NCBI RefSeq assembly: GCF_001591145.1
Contig: NZ_BCUF01000016.1
Span: forward strand, 1-64,000
Length of the DNA stretch: 64,000 nt
Reading direction: 5' to 3'
DNA from: Vibrio harveyi NBRC 15634 = ATCC 14126 = KCTC 12724
Lineage (GTDB): Bacteria; Pseudomonadota; Gammaproteobacteria; Enterobacterales; Vibrionaceae
This document shows, in pieces, positions 11,235 through 18,701 of the stretch. How positions within the stretch are numbered: position 1 is the first letter of the stretch; each line of letters opens with the position of its first letter. Position numbers and translations under genes: made by a program. The notes under the pieces were generated by a model. That model was not told the origin of the DNA. It searched no databases and worked only from the letters and a program-made list of their open reading frames with translations.

Positions 11235-11259
11235 TTAACGGCTCATCAAGTAATTAAGA

Positions 11260-11305
11260 CCTAGCCGCCTTTCCTTCTAATAAAAGGTATAGCGGCTGGG
11301 TTTTG
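11260..11305 (+). promoter_or_regulatory. Hairpin between infC and rpmI (attenuator or L20 control element)
   Basis: CCTAGCCGC pairs with GCGGCTGGG (one G-T pair) around an inner CTTT/AAAG stem, and is followed by TTTTG. It looks like a weak terminator. In E. coli, ribosomal protein L20 represses rpmI-rplT through structured RNA in this region, so this hairpin may be an attenuator or part of that operator. Which one cannot be decided from sequence alone. Confidence 0.5.
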
Positions 11306-11357
11306 TTCGCCCTAATTACGTTGTTTATTAAACCTACTCAATGCGGAGTTATTCATC

Positions 11358-11552
11358 ATGCCTAAGATGAAAACCAACAAAGGTGCTGCTAAGCGTTTTA
11401 AGAAAACTGCTGGTGGTATTAAGTACAAGCACGCTACAAAACGTCACATCCTGACTAAGCGTACTACTAAGAACAAGCGTCAACTACGTCCAAACTCAAT
11501 CCTTCCTCGTTGTGAAGTGGCTGCAGTTGTTCGTATGATGCCATACGCTTAA
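11358..11552 (+). CDS. rpmI: 50S ribosomal protein L35
   Basis: A small basic 64-residue protein of the large ribosomal subunit, opening [17 protein letters not shown] and containing the HILTKRT segment typical of L35. The GCGGAGTT ribosome site precedes the ATG. It is followed after 40 bases by rplT and is probably translationally coupled to it under L20 control. Confidence 0.97.
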   Translation: MPKMKTNKGAAKRFKKTAGGIKYKHATKRHILTKRTTKNKRQLRPNSILPRCEVAAVVRMMPYA

Positions 11553-11592
11553 TTCTTTTTAGTTATCAATCGTTTAGTTTAGGAGAAGCATA

Positions 11593-11946
11593 ATGCCTCG
11601 CGTAAAACGTGGTGTACAAGCTCGTGCACGTCATAAGAAAGTTCTAAAACAAGCTAAAGGTTACTACGGTGCACGTTCACGTGTTTACCGCGTAGCTTTC
11701 CAAGCAGTTACTAAAGCTGGTCAATACGCTTACCGTGACCGTCGCGCTAAGAAACGTCAATTCCGTCAACTATGGATTGCACGTATCAACGCGGCATCTC
11801 GTCAAAATGGTCTATCTTACAGCCGTTTCATCAACGGTCTTAAGAAAGCATCTATCGAGATCGACCGTAAGATCCTAGCGGACATCGCAGTATTCGACAA
11901 AGCAGCATTTGCTGTTCTAGTTGAAAAAGCGAAAGCTGCTCTTTAA
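11593..11946 (+). CDS. rplT: 50S ribosomal protein L20
   Basis: A 117-residue 23S rRNA-binding protein needed for early 50S assembly, and the feedback repressor of rpmI-rplT in enterobacteria. The opening [19 protein letters not shown] is diagnostic. A TTTAGGAGAAGC ribosome site precedes the ATG. It is the last gene of this half of the translation block: a strong terminator follows, and pheST is about 10.3 kb further on instead of adjacent. Confidence 0.98.
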
Positions 11947-11967
11947 TTAGCAGTTTAGGATTAAGAG

Positions 11968-11993
11968 AAGGAGAGCATTAGCTCTCCTTTTTT
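11968..11993 (+). terminator. Terminator after rplT
   Basis: A 9-bp stem (AAGGAGAGC / GCTCTCCTT) with loop ATTA is followed by TTTTTATT. It ends the thrS-infC-rpmI-rplT transcript. Confidence 0.85.
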
Positions 11994-12024
11994 ATTGCTT
12001 TTTGTTTTGTTATCCGTAAGTTTT

Positions 12025-12087
12025 CTCACTTCTCACTTCTCACTTCTCACTTCTCACTTCTCACTTCTCACTTCTCACTTCTCACTT
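12025..12087. repeat. 7-bp tandem repeat, nine perfect copies
   Basis: The heptamer CTCACTT is repeated nine times without a mismatch over 63 bases, directly after the rplT terminator. No reading frame or promoter role is evident. The perfect copies suggest recent slippage and likely strain-to-strain length variation. Confidence 0.95.
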
Positions 12088-12090
12088 CCA

Positions 12091-12277
12091 TCTCAGTGCT
12101 TGCTAAATCATTTTGTTATTAATCTGTGGTAGGGTTTATCGGCATAACGAGCAAAAGAGCTAGGAAAGACACCAAGGCGCAGCCGTTAGAGGACATCATT
12201 AAGCGAACTATGGTGTTGCTCCACGACTAGAAAGAGCAACTGAACAAACGAAAACTTAACCGCTAGGGAAGGAATGT
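12091..12277 (+). other. Unassigned leader-like region before the RidA gene
   Basis: This 187-base stretch has no gene but looks structured. It contains a perfect 7-bp hairpin (GTTGCTC 12215-12221 with GAGCAAC 12234-12240) and purine-rich blocks (AGCTAGGAAAGACACC and CGCTAGGGAAGGAATG). It did not match any riboswitch consensus I could recall. It may be a 5' leader of the RidA-VOC-YbjQ genes. Confidence 0.35.
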
Positions 12278-12658
12278 ATGGTTCAACGAATCAGTTATGA
12301 ATTTTTGCCACAGGTTTCAGGTCCTTATGTTCATGCTACTAGACACTGTGAGACCTTATATGTTTCAGGGTTGACTGCGTTAGGCTCTTCGAGCCAAGCT
12401 GAGGGGCTAGTAGATCAAACAAAGACAGTTTTATCTTATCTATCGCAAATACTGGCTGAAGAGCAACGAGAGAAGCGTGATCTGGTGAAGTTGACGGTAT
12501 TTATTACTGATATGAGTCAACTCGCGGCGATTCGTTCAGTACTATTTGATTTCTATGAGGGCTACTTGCCGGCGTGTTCGCTGGTGGAAGTAAGTGCCTT
12601 GATCCATGCTGATTTGGCAATAGAAATAGAGGCAGTAATCTCAAGCGAGGCGTTGTAA
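12278..12658 (+). CDS. RidA/YjgF-family protein
   Basis: A 126-residue protein of the Rid family. RidA enzymes deaminate reactive enamine/imine intermediates released by PLP enzymes. The segments LYVSGLTAL, VKLTVFITDM and the C-terminal ACSLVEVSALIHADLAIEIEAV fit the chorismate-mutase-like fold. The usual family arginine before the C-terminal signature is replaced (ACSLVEV rather than R-x-x-V), so this may be a divergent subfamily rather than RidA itself. An AGGGAAGGAATGT ribosome site precedes the ATG. It is followed after 12 bases by a VOC gene. Confidence 0.8.
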   Translation: MVQRISYEFLPQVSGPYVHATRHCETLYVSGLTALGSSSQAEGLVDQTKTVLSYLSQILAEEQREKRDLVKLTVFITDMSQLAAIRSVLFDFYEGYLPACSLVEVSALIHADLAIEIEAVISSEAL

Positions 12659-12670
12659 TAAGAGGTAGGG

Positions 12671-13060
12671 ATGAAAATAAATCGATTAGACCATTTGGTT
12701 TTAACAGTAAAAGACATTGCAACCACGGTGGATTTTTATGAGCGAGTGCTTGGTATGGAAAGCATCACCTTTGGTGAGGGGCGTGTTGCACTTGTGTATG
12801 GAAGGCAGAAGATCAATTTGCATCAGCTTGGCAATGAATTTGAACCTAAGGCAAGTCAAGTAGCTTCTGGGAGTGCTGATTTATGTTTTGTATGTGATAC
12901 GCCAATTGCAAATGTGCTCTCCCATTTAGACTCCCATTCTGTCGAGGTTATTGATGGTCCTGTTCAACGGACAGGTGCAATTGGTAACATCCTATCGGTT
13001 TACATTAGAGACCCAGATGGTAACTTAATTGAGTTATCTAATTATCTTGCTGAGGTATAA
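12671..13060 (+). CDS. VOC-family (glyoxalase-like) protein
   Basis: A 129-residue protein with the paired beta-alpha-beta-beta-beta units of the vicinal oxygen chelate superfamily. It opens with INRLDHLVLTVKDI, carrying the first metal-ligand His, and ends with IRDPDGNLIELSNY, carrying the last Glu. The substrate is not predictable; relatives include fosfomycin and bleomycin resistance proteins and isomerases. It sits between the RidA and YbjQ genes with very short gaps, so they probably form one transcript. Confidence 0.85.
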   Translation: MKINRLDHLVLTVKDIATTVDFYERVLGMESITFGEGRVALVYGRQKINLHQLGNEFEPKASQVASGSADLCFVCDTPIANVLSHLDSHSVEVIDGPVQRTGAIGNILSVYIRDPDGNLIELSNYLAEV

Positions 13061-13061
13061 C

Positions 13062-13376
13062 ATGATTTATTCAACAACCGAGACGATTCCAGGGCGTGAA
13101 ATTGCGGAGATAAAAGGGGTCGTGACGGGCAATGTGGTTCAGTCAAAGCACATTGGGCGTGATTTCATGGCTGGCTTAAAAAGCATTGTTGGTGGTGAGA
13201 TTCGTGGCTACACCGAAATGATGACTGAAGCCCGAAATATCGCTATTCAACGAATGGTAGAGGATGCCGCGAACCTAGGAGCAGATGCTGTTGTCGGTAT
13301 TCGTTTTACCACCAGTTCGATTGTGGACGGTTCATCAGAGATTCTTGCCTTTGGTACGGCAGTAAAGCTCGTTTAA
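13062..13376 (+). CDS. YbjQ-family (UPF0145) protein
   Basis: A 104-residue protein of the UPF0145/YbjQ family, small oligomeric proteins of unknown function. The motifs TETIPGREI, VVTGNVVQSKHIGRD and ADAVVGIRFTTS are typical. The start is the ATG at 13062, one base after the VOC stop; a longer frame from 13029 overlaps the VOC gene and is unlikely. Last gene of the three-gene set. Confidence 0.88.
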   Translation: MIYSTTETIPGREIAEIKGVVTGNVVQSKHIGRDFMAGLKSIVGGEIRGYTEMMTEARNIAIQRMVEDAANLGADAVVGIRFTTSSIVDGSSEILAFGTAVKLV

Positions 13377-13490
13377 TAAAGTATGATTTTGCACAGCGTG
13401 TTGCAAACTTATGTGCAATAAAGATGAAATCGTTAGAGGTAGCTCGTTTCTCCATTTTTAACTAAGCGTCAATGGCTGTTTTTATCTCAT

Positions 13491-13519
13491 AATTCGCCTC
13501 CTAAAAAAGGAGGCGAATT
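13491..13519 (+). promoter_or_regulatory. Perfect 11-bp hairpin burying the ribosome site of the next gene
   Basis: AATTCGCCTCC (13491-13501) pairs perfectly with GGAGGCGAATT (13509-13519) around a 7-base A-rich loop. The right arm contains the GGAGG Shine-Dalgarno sequence, and the start codon is at 13521. It could be a translation switch. It could also serve as a terminator, but only three T residues follow. Confidence 0.6.
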
Positions 13520-13520
13520 T

Positions 13521-13970
13521 ATGCGTGATACAGTTTTAAATAATGCAATTGTGACGTTCTGCGTGTGCTTACTGGTAGCGACGCTAGCAGCTAAAGGTAA
13601 TTTACTCGTGACCATGTTGTCTTTTCCTATCGACTTCTTAGGTCTACTTGTTCTTTTATTCTTGTCATTATTTGTATCTTGGAGTGCTGTCGGGCATTTG
13701 AATGAAGGGCAATGGAAAGAATCTATTCTGTTGTATCTGATGTTGTATTACCTTGCTTTTGGTATTTTTTCAGACGGGAATACAGAGGGCTGGTCTCATT
13801 CAGTTGGCGTTGTCGGTAAACTTAAAATGACTCTGATCTACATCGCAAACTCAATAAAGAGTATCTATGTTCCACTCATCATCGTTGGGATTTCTATTAT
13901 CCATTTACGTTTTTTGCGCTCCCATATAGTTGACACTGAACAGAATGTGGCAGAGAAAGTTCAGCCTTAA
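13521..13970 (+). CDS. Four-helix membrane protein of unknown function
   Basis: 149 residues with four predicted transmembrane segments: about 9-30, 38-57, 67-85 and 108-127. The hydrophilic tail is short. No family was recognised. The gene stands alone between the YbjQ set and the XRE-type regulator. Its ribosome site lies within a strong hairpin, suggesting that translation is conditional. No promoter was clearly visible. Confidence 0.7.
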   Translation: MRDTVLNNAIVTFCVCLLVATLAAKGNLLVTMLSFPIDFLGLLVLLFLSLFVSWSAVGHLNEGQWKESILLYLMLYYLAFGIFSDGNTEGWSHSVGVVGKLKMTLIYIANSIKSIYVPLIIVGISIIHLRFLRSHIVDTEQNVAEKVQP

Positions 13971-14317
13971 GAAATAGAACTATTTTGTTGCATATATATG
14001 CAGTTTTTTGGCGTGTGCGTTTTAATGTGATTATTCTAAAAATGAACGTCTTTCAAAGTCGAAAGTATTCGAGTAGTTTCCATAAATCAGCATGAAATGC
14101 GACGGGCTATGGATGTTATACCGTATTTATGATGTGTTTAATTGATTAGATATAATGAAACTGAATGCATTTCTGGTGGCGGTATTGCTCATCTAAATGT
14201 GATGTTGGGTATATTAATTCACTGTTTTCTTATAAAAATATGAACTTATGGCTTGCCAATTGGTTCTAAATTGTTACAAATACCATTCAGTTGTAACATT
14301 GCCATAAGGAATTGTAG
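13971..14317. other. Intergenic region with a palindrome and nested inverted repeats
   Basis: This A/T-rich stretch has no gene. A 14-bp perfect palindrome (TGCATATATATGCA, 13989-14002) followed by TTTTTT lies just past the upstream stop. Nearer the regulator are two nested inverted repeats: CTTATGGC/GCCATAAG (14245-14252/14301-14308) outside TGTTACAA/TTGTAACA (14272-14279/14291-14298). The inner pair could be a dimer operator. The outer right arm overlaps the AAGGA ribosome site. Confidence 0.6.
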
Positions 14318-15127
14318 ATGAGAGAACTCACTCCCGAGTACTTGTTAGCCGCATTACGACAAGCGATCAAAACCAAAGGGCTAACATATCGAGAGTTATC
14401 TGAGAAAATGGGCATGCCGTTGTCCACTTTTAAACGTCATTTAACTAGCACTAACCTAGGTCTTGATAAGCTACTTGAGTATTGTCGAGCTGTGGATTGT
14501 ACCCTCGATGAGCTTCAAAAGCTGGCAAATCAACTACAAGCTGAGGATCAGGACTATTTCAGTCGTACGCAGGATGAAGTCTTTTTCCAGTTTCCGCATC
14601 TTTACGATTTTTATCGAGAACTTCGAATGCTGAGGGGGAAGGATGGCTACACCATTCTTATGAAAAAGTATGATCTCTCAAAGCAAAGCATGTCTGACTA
14701 CCTTGGTGCTCTAGAGCTGCTTGATTTGGTTTATGTGGACGAAGATAACAACATCACGCTTCACGGTCCGCTTTATTACAGCTATGCAGAAAACTCTAAA
14801 CTTAACGAGAAGTACACCGAGATCCTTAAAGAACAAACGACTACACATGAGAAGTGTGTACGTGTAGCGCTATCGCGAATGAAAATCACGGAAGAACAGC
14901 TACTTATCTTAGAAGAGCAGATGGCGAAAACCGTGTTAGATTTTCATTCTAAAAACGTCGTTGCAGAGAACTTTAATGTGTCAGACTTTACCAATGTTTT
15001 GCTTATAGCAGGTCCGCATCAGCCTGTAACGTTTTCTGATGGTATTGTACAAACAGAAGTCAACTTCATTGATGACATTCGCTACGCTATCGCTTCGGCT
15101 GGGGATAAACCAAGCCTTTCGATATAG
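14318..15127 (+). CDS. XRE-type regulator with novel C-terminal domain (paralogue A)
   Basis: 269 residues. An N-terminal helix-turn-helix (about 18-45: LTYRELSEKMGMPLSTFKRHL) is Cro/C1-like. The remainder has no recognised family: a segment around residues 65-140 looks like a second winged-helix (KYDLSKQSMSDYLGALELLDLVY), and a C-terminal region contains TNVLLIAGPHQPVTFSDG. The whole architecture is shared with the protein at 63148-63915, so this is a real family and not chance similarity. The nested inverted repeats just upstream suggest autoregulation. Target genes are unknown. Confidence 0.8.
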   Translation: MRELTPEYLLAALRQAIKTKGLTYRELSEKMGMPLSTFKRHLTSTNLGLDKLLEYCRAVDCTLDELQKLANQLQAEDQDYFSRTQDEVFFQFPHLYDFYRELRMLRGKDGYTILMKKYDLSKQSMSDYLGALELLDLVYVDEDNNITLHGPLYYSYAENSKLNEKYTEILKEQTTTHEKCVRVALSRMKITEEQLLILEEQMAKTVLDFHSKNVVAENFNVSDFTNVLLIAGPHQPVTFSDGIVQTEVNFIDDIRYAIASAGDKPSLSI

Positions 15128-15189
15128 CTTCTAGTTATTTTTAGTGATTTATAGATTCACCCTTGAAATGTTTATTTAATGAACTAATA

Positions 15190-15202
15190 TGACGAAGTGT
15201 CA
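15190..15202. promoter_or_regulatory. TetR-type operator 1 (upstream of tetR-like gene)
   Basis: TGACGAAGTGTCA, a near-perfect match to the TGACGNNNCGTCA palindrome seen four times around this regulator. One half-site base differs. Confidence 0.6.
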
Positions 15203-15206
15203 ATTA

Positions 15207-15219
15207 TGACGATTCGTCA
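15207..15219. promoter_or_regulatory. TetR-type operator 2 (upstream of tetR-like gene)
   Basis: TGACGATTCGTCA, a perfect TGACG/CGTCA palindrome 17 bp centre-to-centre from operator 1. It lies about 80 bases upstream of the regulator start. Confidence 0.7.
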
Positions 15220-15297
15220 GAAATGTGGTGGCGTTTCTGCAAACCATATTCGTGTTACAATTCATTTGAGTTACACAGGGATACGGGACGAGGAAGT

Positions 15298-16086
15298 ATG
15301 TTTAACTTTGGTTGCAACAAAGATGACAAGCAAGAGGGAGGCCGAATTGCTTCTGGTTTGACTAAGAAACAGCAGGCGATCGCTGATCGCGAGGTCGAAT
15401 TAGTTCAACTGGCTAAATCTTTAGTGCAAGAACAAGGCTTTGCTAATCTCACCATGGATAAGCTAACGGCTGCCAGTCCGTATTCAAAAGGGACCATCTA
15501 TAACCATTTTTGCAGCAAAGAAGATGTGATCCTTGCACTTTGTATACACTCACTGAAAAGTGAGGCGGTGTTTTTTGAGCGTACGGCAAATTTTGATGGC
15601 AACACGCGTGAAAAGATCATTGCAATGCATGTTGGGTATCGTATTTACGCCCGTATGGAACCCGTATTGTCGACTTGCGCTATTGTCGCCAAAACTCCTT
15701 GGGTGATAGAGAAAGCTTCACCCGCTCGACTGAATGAATTGAACAAGCTGGAAGAAGAAGTAATATCTGGAGCGGACGCATTAGTAAACCACGCCGTGGA
15801 AATTGGAGATTTAAAATTCTCTCCTGCTGTTGGTGCTGATGCGATTGTTTTTGCCAATTGGTCGATTGCGTTTGGTTCTAATGCTTTGGCGCAAAATGCA
15901 TCTAACAGTCGATGTATTCAGCGTTTGCAAGACCCGTTTTCGGTATTACACAATGCGAATATGTTACTTGATGGATTAGGGTGGTTACCTCTCTCAACAG
16001 ATTGGGATTACCGCAAAACCTGGCGTCGAGTTGAGCAGGAACTATTTAGCGAAGAAATTGCTTACCTTGATTCAGTCAATCGCTGA
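15298..16086 (+). CDS. TetR/AcrR-family regulator of the MMPL operon
   Basis: 262 residues from the ATG at 15298, which has a GAGGAAGT ribosome site; an upstream frame from 15223 is less likely because it would overlap the operator region. The N-terminal TetR helix-turn-helix is clear (LTMDKLTAASPYSKGTIYNHFCSKEDVILAL, about residues 50-82 of this start). The C-terminal ligand domain is unlike those of drug-efflux repressors that I recognise. A 40-residue tail precedes the HTH. TGACGNNNCGTCA palindromes lie both before it and before the MMPL gene, so it probably represses itself and the export operon. Confidence 0.88.
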   Translation: MFNFGCNKDDKQEGGRIASGLTKKQQAIADREVELVQLAKSLVQEQGFANLTMDKLTAASPYSKGTIYNHFCSKEDVILALCIHSLKSEAVFFERTANFDGNTREKIIAMHVGYRIYARMEPVLSTCAIVAKTPWVIEKASPARLNELNKLEEEVISGADALVNHAVEIGDLKFSPAVGADAIVFANWSIAFGSNALAQNASNSRCIQRLQDPFSVLHNANMLLDGLGWLPLSTDWDYRKTWRRVEQELFSEEIAYLDSVNR

Positions 16087-16096
16087 GTAGGGTATA

Positions 16097-16123
16097 AACC
16101 AATCGGTTATTCGATTGGTTTTT
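16097..16123 (+). terminator. Terminator after the tetR-like gene
   Basis: AACCAATCG pairs with CGATTGGTT around a 6-base loop and is followed by TTT. It would separate the regulator transcript from the MMPL operon. Confidence 0.65.
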
Positions 16124-16136
16124 AAGTCACACTATT

Positions 16137-16149
16137 TGACGGATCGTCA
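16137..16149. promoter_or_regulatory. TetR-type operator 3 (upstream of MMPL operon)
   Basis: TGACGGATCGTCA, a perfect TGACG/CGTCA palindrome extended by T/A on each side, between the tetR-like gene and the MMPL gene. Confidence 0.7.
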
Positions 16150-16259
16150 ATAACGATTGTTTTGGTATCAGGATTTTTAATCCCTAGAGTGCCAAAACTG
16201 CGTTATTAACGCATCTGGAATTAGAGAACAGCGTAAGCTGCTTTTTTAACTCCGTTTTT

Positions 16260-16272
16260 TGACGAAACGTCA
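16260..16272. promoter_or_regulatory. TetR-type operator 4 (immediately before MMPL gene)
   Basis: TGACGAAACGTCA, a perfect palindrome only 15 bases upstream of the MMPL start codon, beside the ribosome site. Binding here would block transcription or its elongation. Confidence 0.7.
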
Positions 16273-16287
16273 CAAAGGGAGAGTGTG

Positions 16288-18663
16288 ATGAAACACCACC
16301 AAGCTCAACAAGCAAGCCCCGGTCAATGGGGGAAAATACCAACCAAGTACAGTCTTTGGGTTCTGCTGGCAACAGTATTACTCGTTATTATCGCAACGAT
16401 CGGAGCAAAGAATCTCTATTTTCGGGGCGACTATAATATCTTTTTCGATGGCAGCAATAAGCAGTTATTAGCTTTCGACGAAATTCAAACCACCTTCGCC
16501 AAAACAGACAATCTTGCTATCGTGATCGCTCCTGATAGCAGAGAGGTGTTTACTCCTGAGATCCTGAAACTCATACAAAACTTAACAGTGGATTCGTGGC
16601 AAGTGCCGTATTCGAGCCGAGTAGACTCTCTGGCTAATTACCAGCACACGGAAGCGGTTGAAGATGATCTCTTGGTCGAAGACCTGCTTTACGAAGAGCA
16701 TGAGTTGACTCCAGAGCGAATTGCGAAAGTAAAAAATATCGCACTAACAGAGCCAGTGTTAAAAAATGCGTTGATCTCTGCAAAAGGCGATGTCACTGTC
16801 GTGAATATCACCGTTCAATTGCCGGAGGTTGATAAAACAGCGGAAGTCCAAGAGGTGATGGCTCACATTAATCAGATGCTGGCGCAGTATCAGCAAAACT
16901 ATCCAAATGTTGAGTTTCATAAAGCTGGTATTATCGCCATGAACTATGCCTTCATGACCGCAGCACAAGAGGATAGCGCTACCTTAGTACCAACGATGCT
17001 GTTGGTTATTTTGTTGTTCTTAACCATCATGCTGCGTTCATTCTTAAGTGTTGTCGCGACTCTTATTGTGATTATTGGCTCGGTGATAGCAACGATGGGG
17101 TTGTCTGGTTGGGCTGGTATGTTTTTAAGCACTGCGACGGTTAATGTGCCAACCTTGGTCATGACATTGGCTGTAGCGGACTGCGTGCATGTTATTGCAA
17201 CTATGCGCCAGTCGATGCAAAACGGCTTTAGTAAGGCACATTCGATAGAGCGCAGTATCTCTCTTAACTTTATGCCCATCCTAATCACGTCAGTTACAAC
17301 CGCAATTGGATTTCTGATGATGAATATGTCGGATTCTCCTGTGCTGCGAGATTTTGGTAACTTATCGGCATTAGGGGTGATGATTGCCTGTTTTCTATCA
17401 GTGACGCTGCTTCCAGCGTTACTCACACTATTACCAGTCTCAGTTAAGCAACCTGCCTCACAGAGCGGGACCGACTTCATGGACAAGCTAGGAGATTTTG
17501 TCGTTTTACGTCGTAACGTGTTACTGCCAATATCAGTGATCGTTATTGCAGTGAGTGCAAGCTTGATACCGTTAAATCGAGTCAATGATGAATCCGTAAA
17601 GTATTTCGATAATCGCAGTGATTTTCGTCAAGCTGCCGATTTTATGGAAGCACGTATCAGCGGCATGACCAATCTCAGCATTGCCATCAAAACCAATGAG
17701 TCGCAAGGGATTGCTGATCCTGTTTTTCTTACCGCTATAGGCAACTTTACCGATTGGCTTCGCGAACAGCCTGAGACAGATCATGTTGCAACGCTCGCGG
17801 ATGTATATAAACGCCTCAATAAAAACATGCACGCTGATGATGAGCGTTACTACTTACTACCACAAGATAGAGAATTGGCGGCGCAATACCTTCTACTCTA
17901 TGAGATGTCTTTGCCGTACGGCTTAGATCTTAATAATCAGATTAATGTTGATAAATCTTCGATCAAAATGGTGTTAACCGTCGATAATTTAGGGAGTGTT
18001 GAATTAGTTGACCTTGAGAACCGAATCTACGCGTGGTTTGCCGACAATGCACCGCAATATGATGTGGTCGCATCGAGTCCATCATTGATGTTTGCTCACA
18101 TTGGTGAGACCAATATGGCAAGTATGCTCTCTACGTTACCAATTACATTAGTTTTGATCTCTGCATTACTCATCTTTGCGCTGCGTTCGCTAAGGCTTGG
18201 TCTCATCAGCTTGGTTCCAAATATTGCCCCGGCCGTGCTTGGTTTCGGTCTTTGGGCGCTGATCTCTGGTGAAATCAATCTAGGACTGTCAGTCGTGGTG
18301 ACCTTGACGCTTGGCATTGTGGTCGACGACGCGGTTCATTTCCTTTCGAAATATCAAAGAGCACGAAAAGAAGGACAAAATGCTGAACAGGCCGTTCGTT
18401 ATGCCTTCCACACTGTTGGTCGTGCACTGTGGATCACTACCGTCGTATTGGTAGCAGGTTTCTCAGTATTGGCTATGTCGAGCTTTCGCTTAAATGCAGA
18501 TATGGGGCAGCTTAGTGCGATCGTGATCTTTATCGCCTTGGTCGTGGACTTTTTATTCTTGCCAACGCTACTCATGCGTTTTGATAAAGCAGCATATGTC
18601 GAGCAAACAAAGACTAAAACGCCAGAAACACAAGCGAAGAAAAACATTACGGCATCGTTGTGA
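16288..18663 (+). CDS. MMPL/RND-superfamily exporter
   Basis: About 791 residues with the duplicated RND layout: one N-terminal helix (about 28-46), a periplasmic domain (about 50-225), a helix bundle (about 228-390), a second single helix (about 412-430), a second periplasmic domain, and a final bundle (about 615-770). The second bundle holds the GIVVDDAVHFLSKY motif and the first the AVADCVHVIATM equivalent, the proton-relay region of sterol-sensing-like MMPL proteins. The ATG at 16288 follows AAAGGGAGAG; a GTG one codon earlier is the alternative. It overlaps or abuts the LolA-like gene. MMPL proteins usually export lipids or other hydrophobic molecules. Confidence 0.9.
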   Translation: MKHHQAQQASPGQWGKIPTKYSLWVLLATVLLVIIATIGAKNLYFRGDYNIFFDGSNKQLLAFDEIQTTFAKTDNLAIVIAPDSREVFTPEILKLIQNLTVDSWQVPYSSRVDSLANYQHTEAVEDDLLVEDLLYEEHELTPERIAKVKNIALTEPVLKNALISAKGDVTVVNITVQLPEVDKTAEVQEVMAHINQMLAQYQQNYPNVEFHKAGIIAMNYAFMTAAQEDSATLVPTMLLVILLFLTIMLRSFLSVVATLIVIIGSVIATMGLSGWAGMFLSTATVNVPTLVMTLAVADCVHVIATMRQSMQNGFSKAHSIERSISLNFMPILITSVTTAIGFLMMNMSDSPVLRDFGNLSALGVMIACFLSVTLLPALLTLLPVSVKQPASQSGTDFMDKLGDFVVLRRNVLLPISVIVIAVSASLIPLNRVNDESVKYFDNRSDFRQAADFMEARISGMTNLSIAIKTNESQGIADPVFLTAIGNFTDWLREQPETDHVATLADVYKRLNKNMHADDERYYLLPQDRELAAQYLLLYEMSLPYGLDLNNQINVDKSSIKMVLTVDNLGSVELVDLENRIYAWFADNAPQYDVVASSPSLMFAHIGETNMASMLSTLPITLVLISALLIFALRSLRLGLISLVPNIAPAVLGFGLWALISGEINLGLSVVVTLTLGIVVDDAVHFLSKYQRARKEGQNAEQAVRYAFHTVGRALWITTVVLVAGFSVLAMSSFRLNADMGQLSAIVIFIALVVDFLFLPTLLMRFDKAAYVEQTKTKTPETQAKKNITASL

Positions 18664-18701
18664 TTGAACAGTGCCCTCAAGGAAAACAAGACAAGGACTA
18701 T

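Noticed and set aside
12025..12087. Possible CRISPR-like array
   Set aside because: The copies are contiguous 7-mers without spacers, so it is a simple tandem repeat.
12091..12277. Glycine, TPP or c-di-GMP riboswitch
   Set aside because: Only short chance similarities (for example CGCTAGGGAAGG); core conserved blocks are missing.
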